Assembly (NCBI GenBank): GCA_016124845.1
Contig: WGMW01000031.1
Coordinates: 1 to 41,199, forward strand
DNA: 41,199 nt
Reading direction: 5' to 3'
Source: Flavobacteriales bacterium
GTDB taxonomy: Bacteria > Bacteroidota > Bacteroidia > UBA10329
Part shown: piece by piece, positions 41,087 through 41,199 of the stretch
How positions within the stretch are numbered: the stretch's first letter is position 1
How the letters are laid out: every line of letters begins with the position of its first letter
Program-made: the position numbers and the translations under genes
Notes under the pieces: model-generated
Told to the model about the DNA's origin: nothing
The model's input: only the letters and a program-made list of their open reading frames with translations
Databases searched by the model: none

Positions 41087-41199
41087 TCAGTGGTTATCTG
41101 ACGGGTGAGGTGTCAGCTTGGAAACTTTCAATTCTTTTCGCGGTATTTGGTCTTTAAACGCGGACAGGTCTTCGCCCTGCGACAGCTCGGCAAGGCGCG
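41087..41199 (-). CDS. 3' end of an unidentified gene running off the right edge
   Basis: On the minus strand an uninterrupted frame enters from the right edge and ends at a TGA at 41087-41089. The last 36 or so residues are well formed: RLAELSQGEDLSAFKDQ, then IPRKELKVSKLTPHPSDNH. The composition and charge pattern look like a genuine cytoplasmic protein C-terminus. I cannot name the family from this fragment. It is convergent with the HTH gene. Confidence 0.5.
   Translation of the reverse strand, partial: RLAELSQGEDLSAFKDQIPRKELKVSKLTPHPSDNH

Overview
The window looks like a chromosomal segment of a Bacteroidetes bacterium, most likely of the order Flavobacteriales. Several secreted proteins end in type IX secretion (T9SS) sorting domains. 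Several genes are preceded by the Bacteroidetes -7 promoter element TAnnTTTG, and Shine-Dalgarno sequences are weak or absent. The housekeeping neighbourhood parA-parB-DUF5683-dapB-lepB is typical of the phylum. I see no rRNA, tRNA or CRISPR array.

Layout. 1-540 is a debris zone with two gene remnants and a dispersed repeat. 541-2349 (minus) carries the DNA polymerase III delta subunit and AMP nucleosidase. 2443-9742 (plus) is an array of five secreted proteins. Four are paralogues in tandem, with near-identical signal peptides and sorting domains, divergent middles and an identical 11-base spacer between genes. After a bidirectional terminator come a cold-shock protein, a lone HsdR-N-type nuclease-fold protein and a T9SS subtilase. 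12413-15457 holds sppA and, divergently, folK and a deoxynucleoside kinase. 15599-17095 is a strongly promoted OmpA-family porin, followed by a decayed IS3-family element. That element abuts the 3' end of a small membrane protein gene and supplies its stop codon. A rhomboid protease lies just upstream of that gene.

19743-23823 (minus) is a probable three-gene surface operon: a collagen-like protein, a small secreted protein and an Ig-repeat T9SS protein. It is driven by a well-formed promoter near 23.9 kb. 24047-29665 (plus) has a membrane-anchored metallophosphoesterase and two tandem penicillin-acylase-family hydrolases. 29716-33388 has a C-terminal processing protease, a TPR lipoprotein and signal peptidase I. 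33416-36462 is the dapB/DUF5683/parB/parA group. 36562-38758 holds an ABA4-like membrane protein, a pterin carbinolamine dehydratase and a large 'GIGT' repeat surface protein. 38902-40332 is a RecD-like helicase with visibly higher GC than its neighbours. It is followed by a hairpin-rich spacer, a small helix-turn-helix/coiled-coil protein, and the 3' end of a minus-strand gene that runs off the right edge.

Themes. Much of the window serves the cell envelope: signal peptidase I, SppA, CTP and rhomboid proteases, an OmpA porin, at least seven T9SS cargo proteins, and collagen-like and fibre-like proteins. The most unusual feature is the five-gene cargo array at 2.4-9.7 kb. It looks like a system that duplicates and diversifies cargo between fixed export modules, and one member carries a frameshift that removes the end of its sorting signal.
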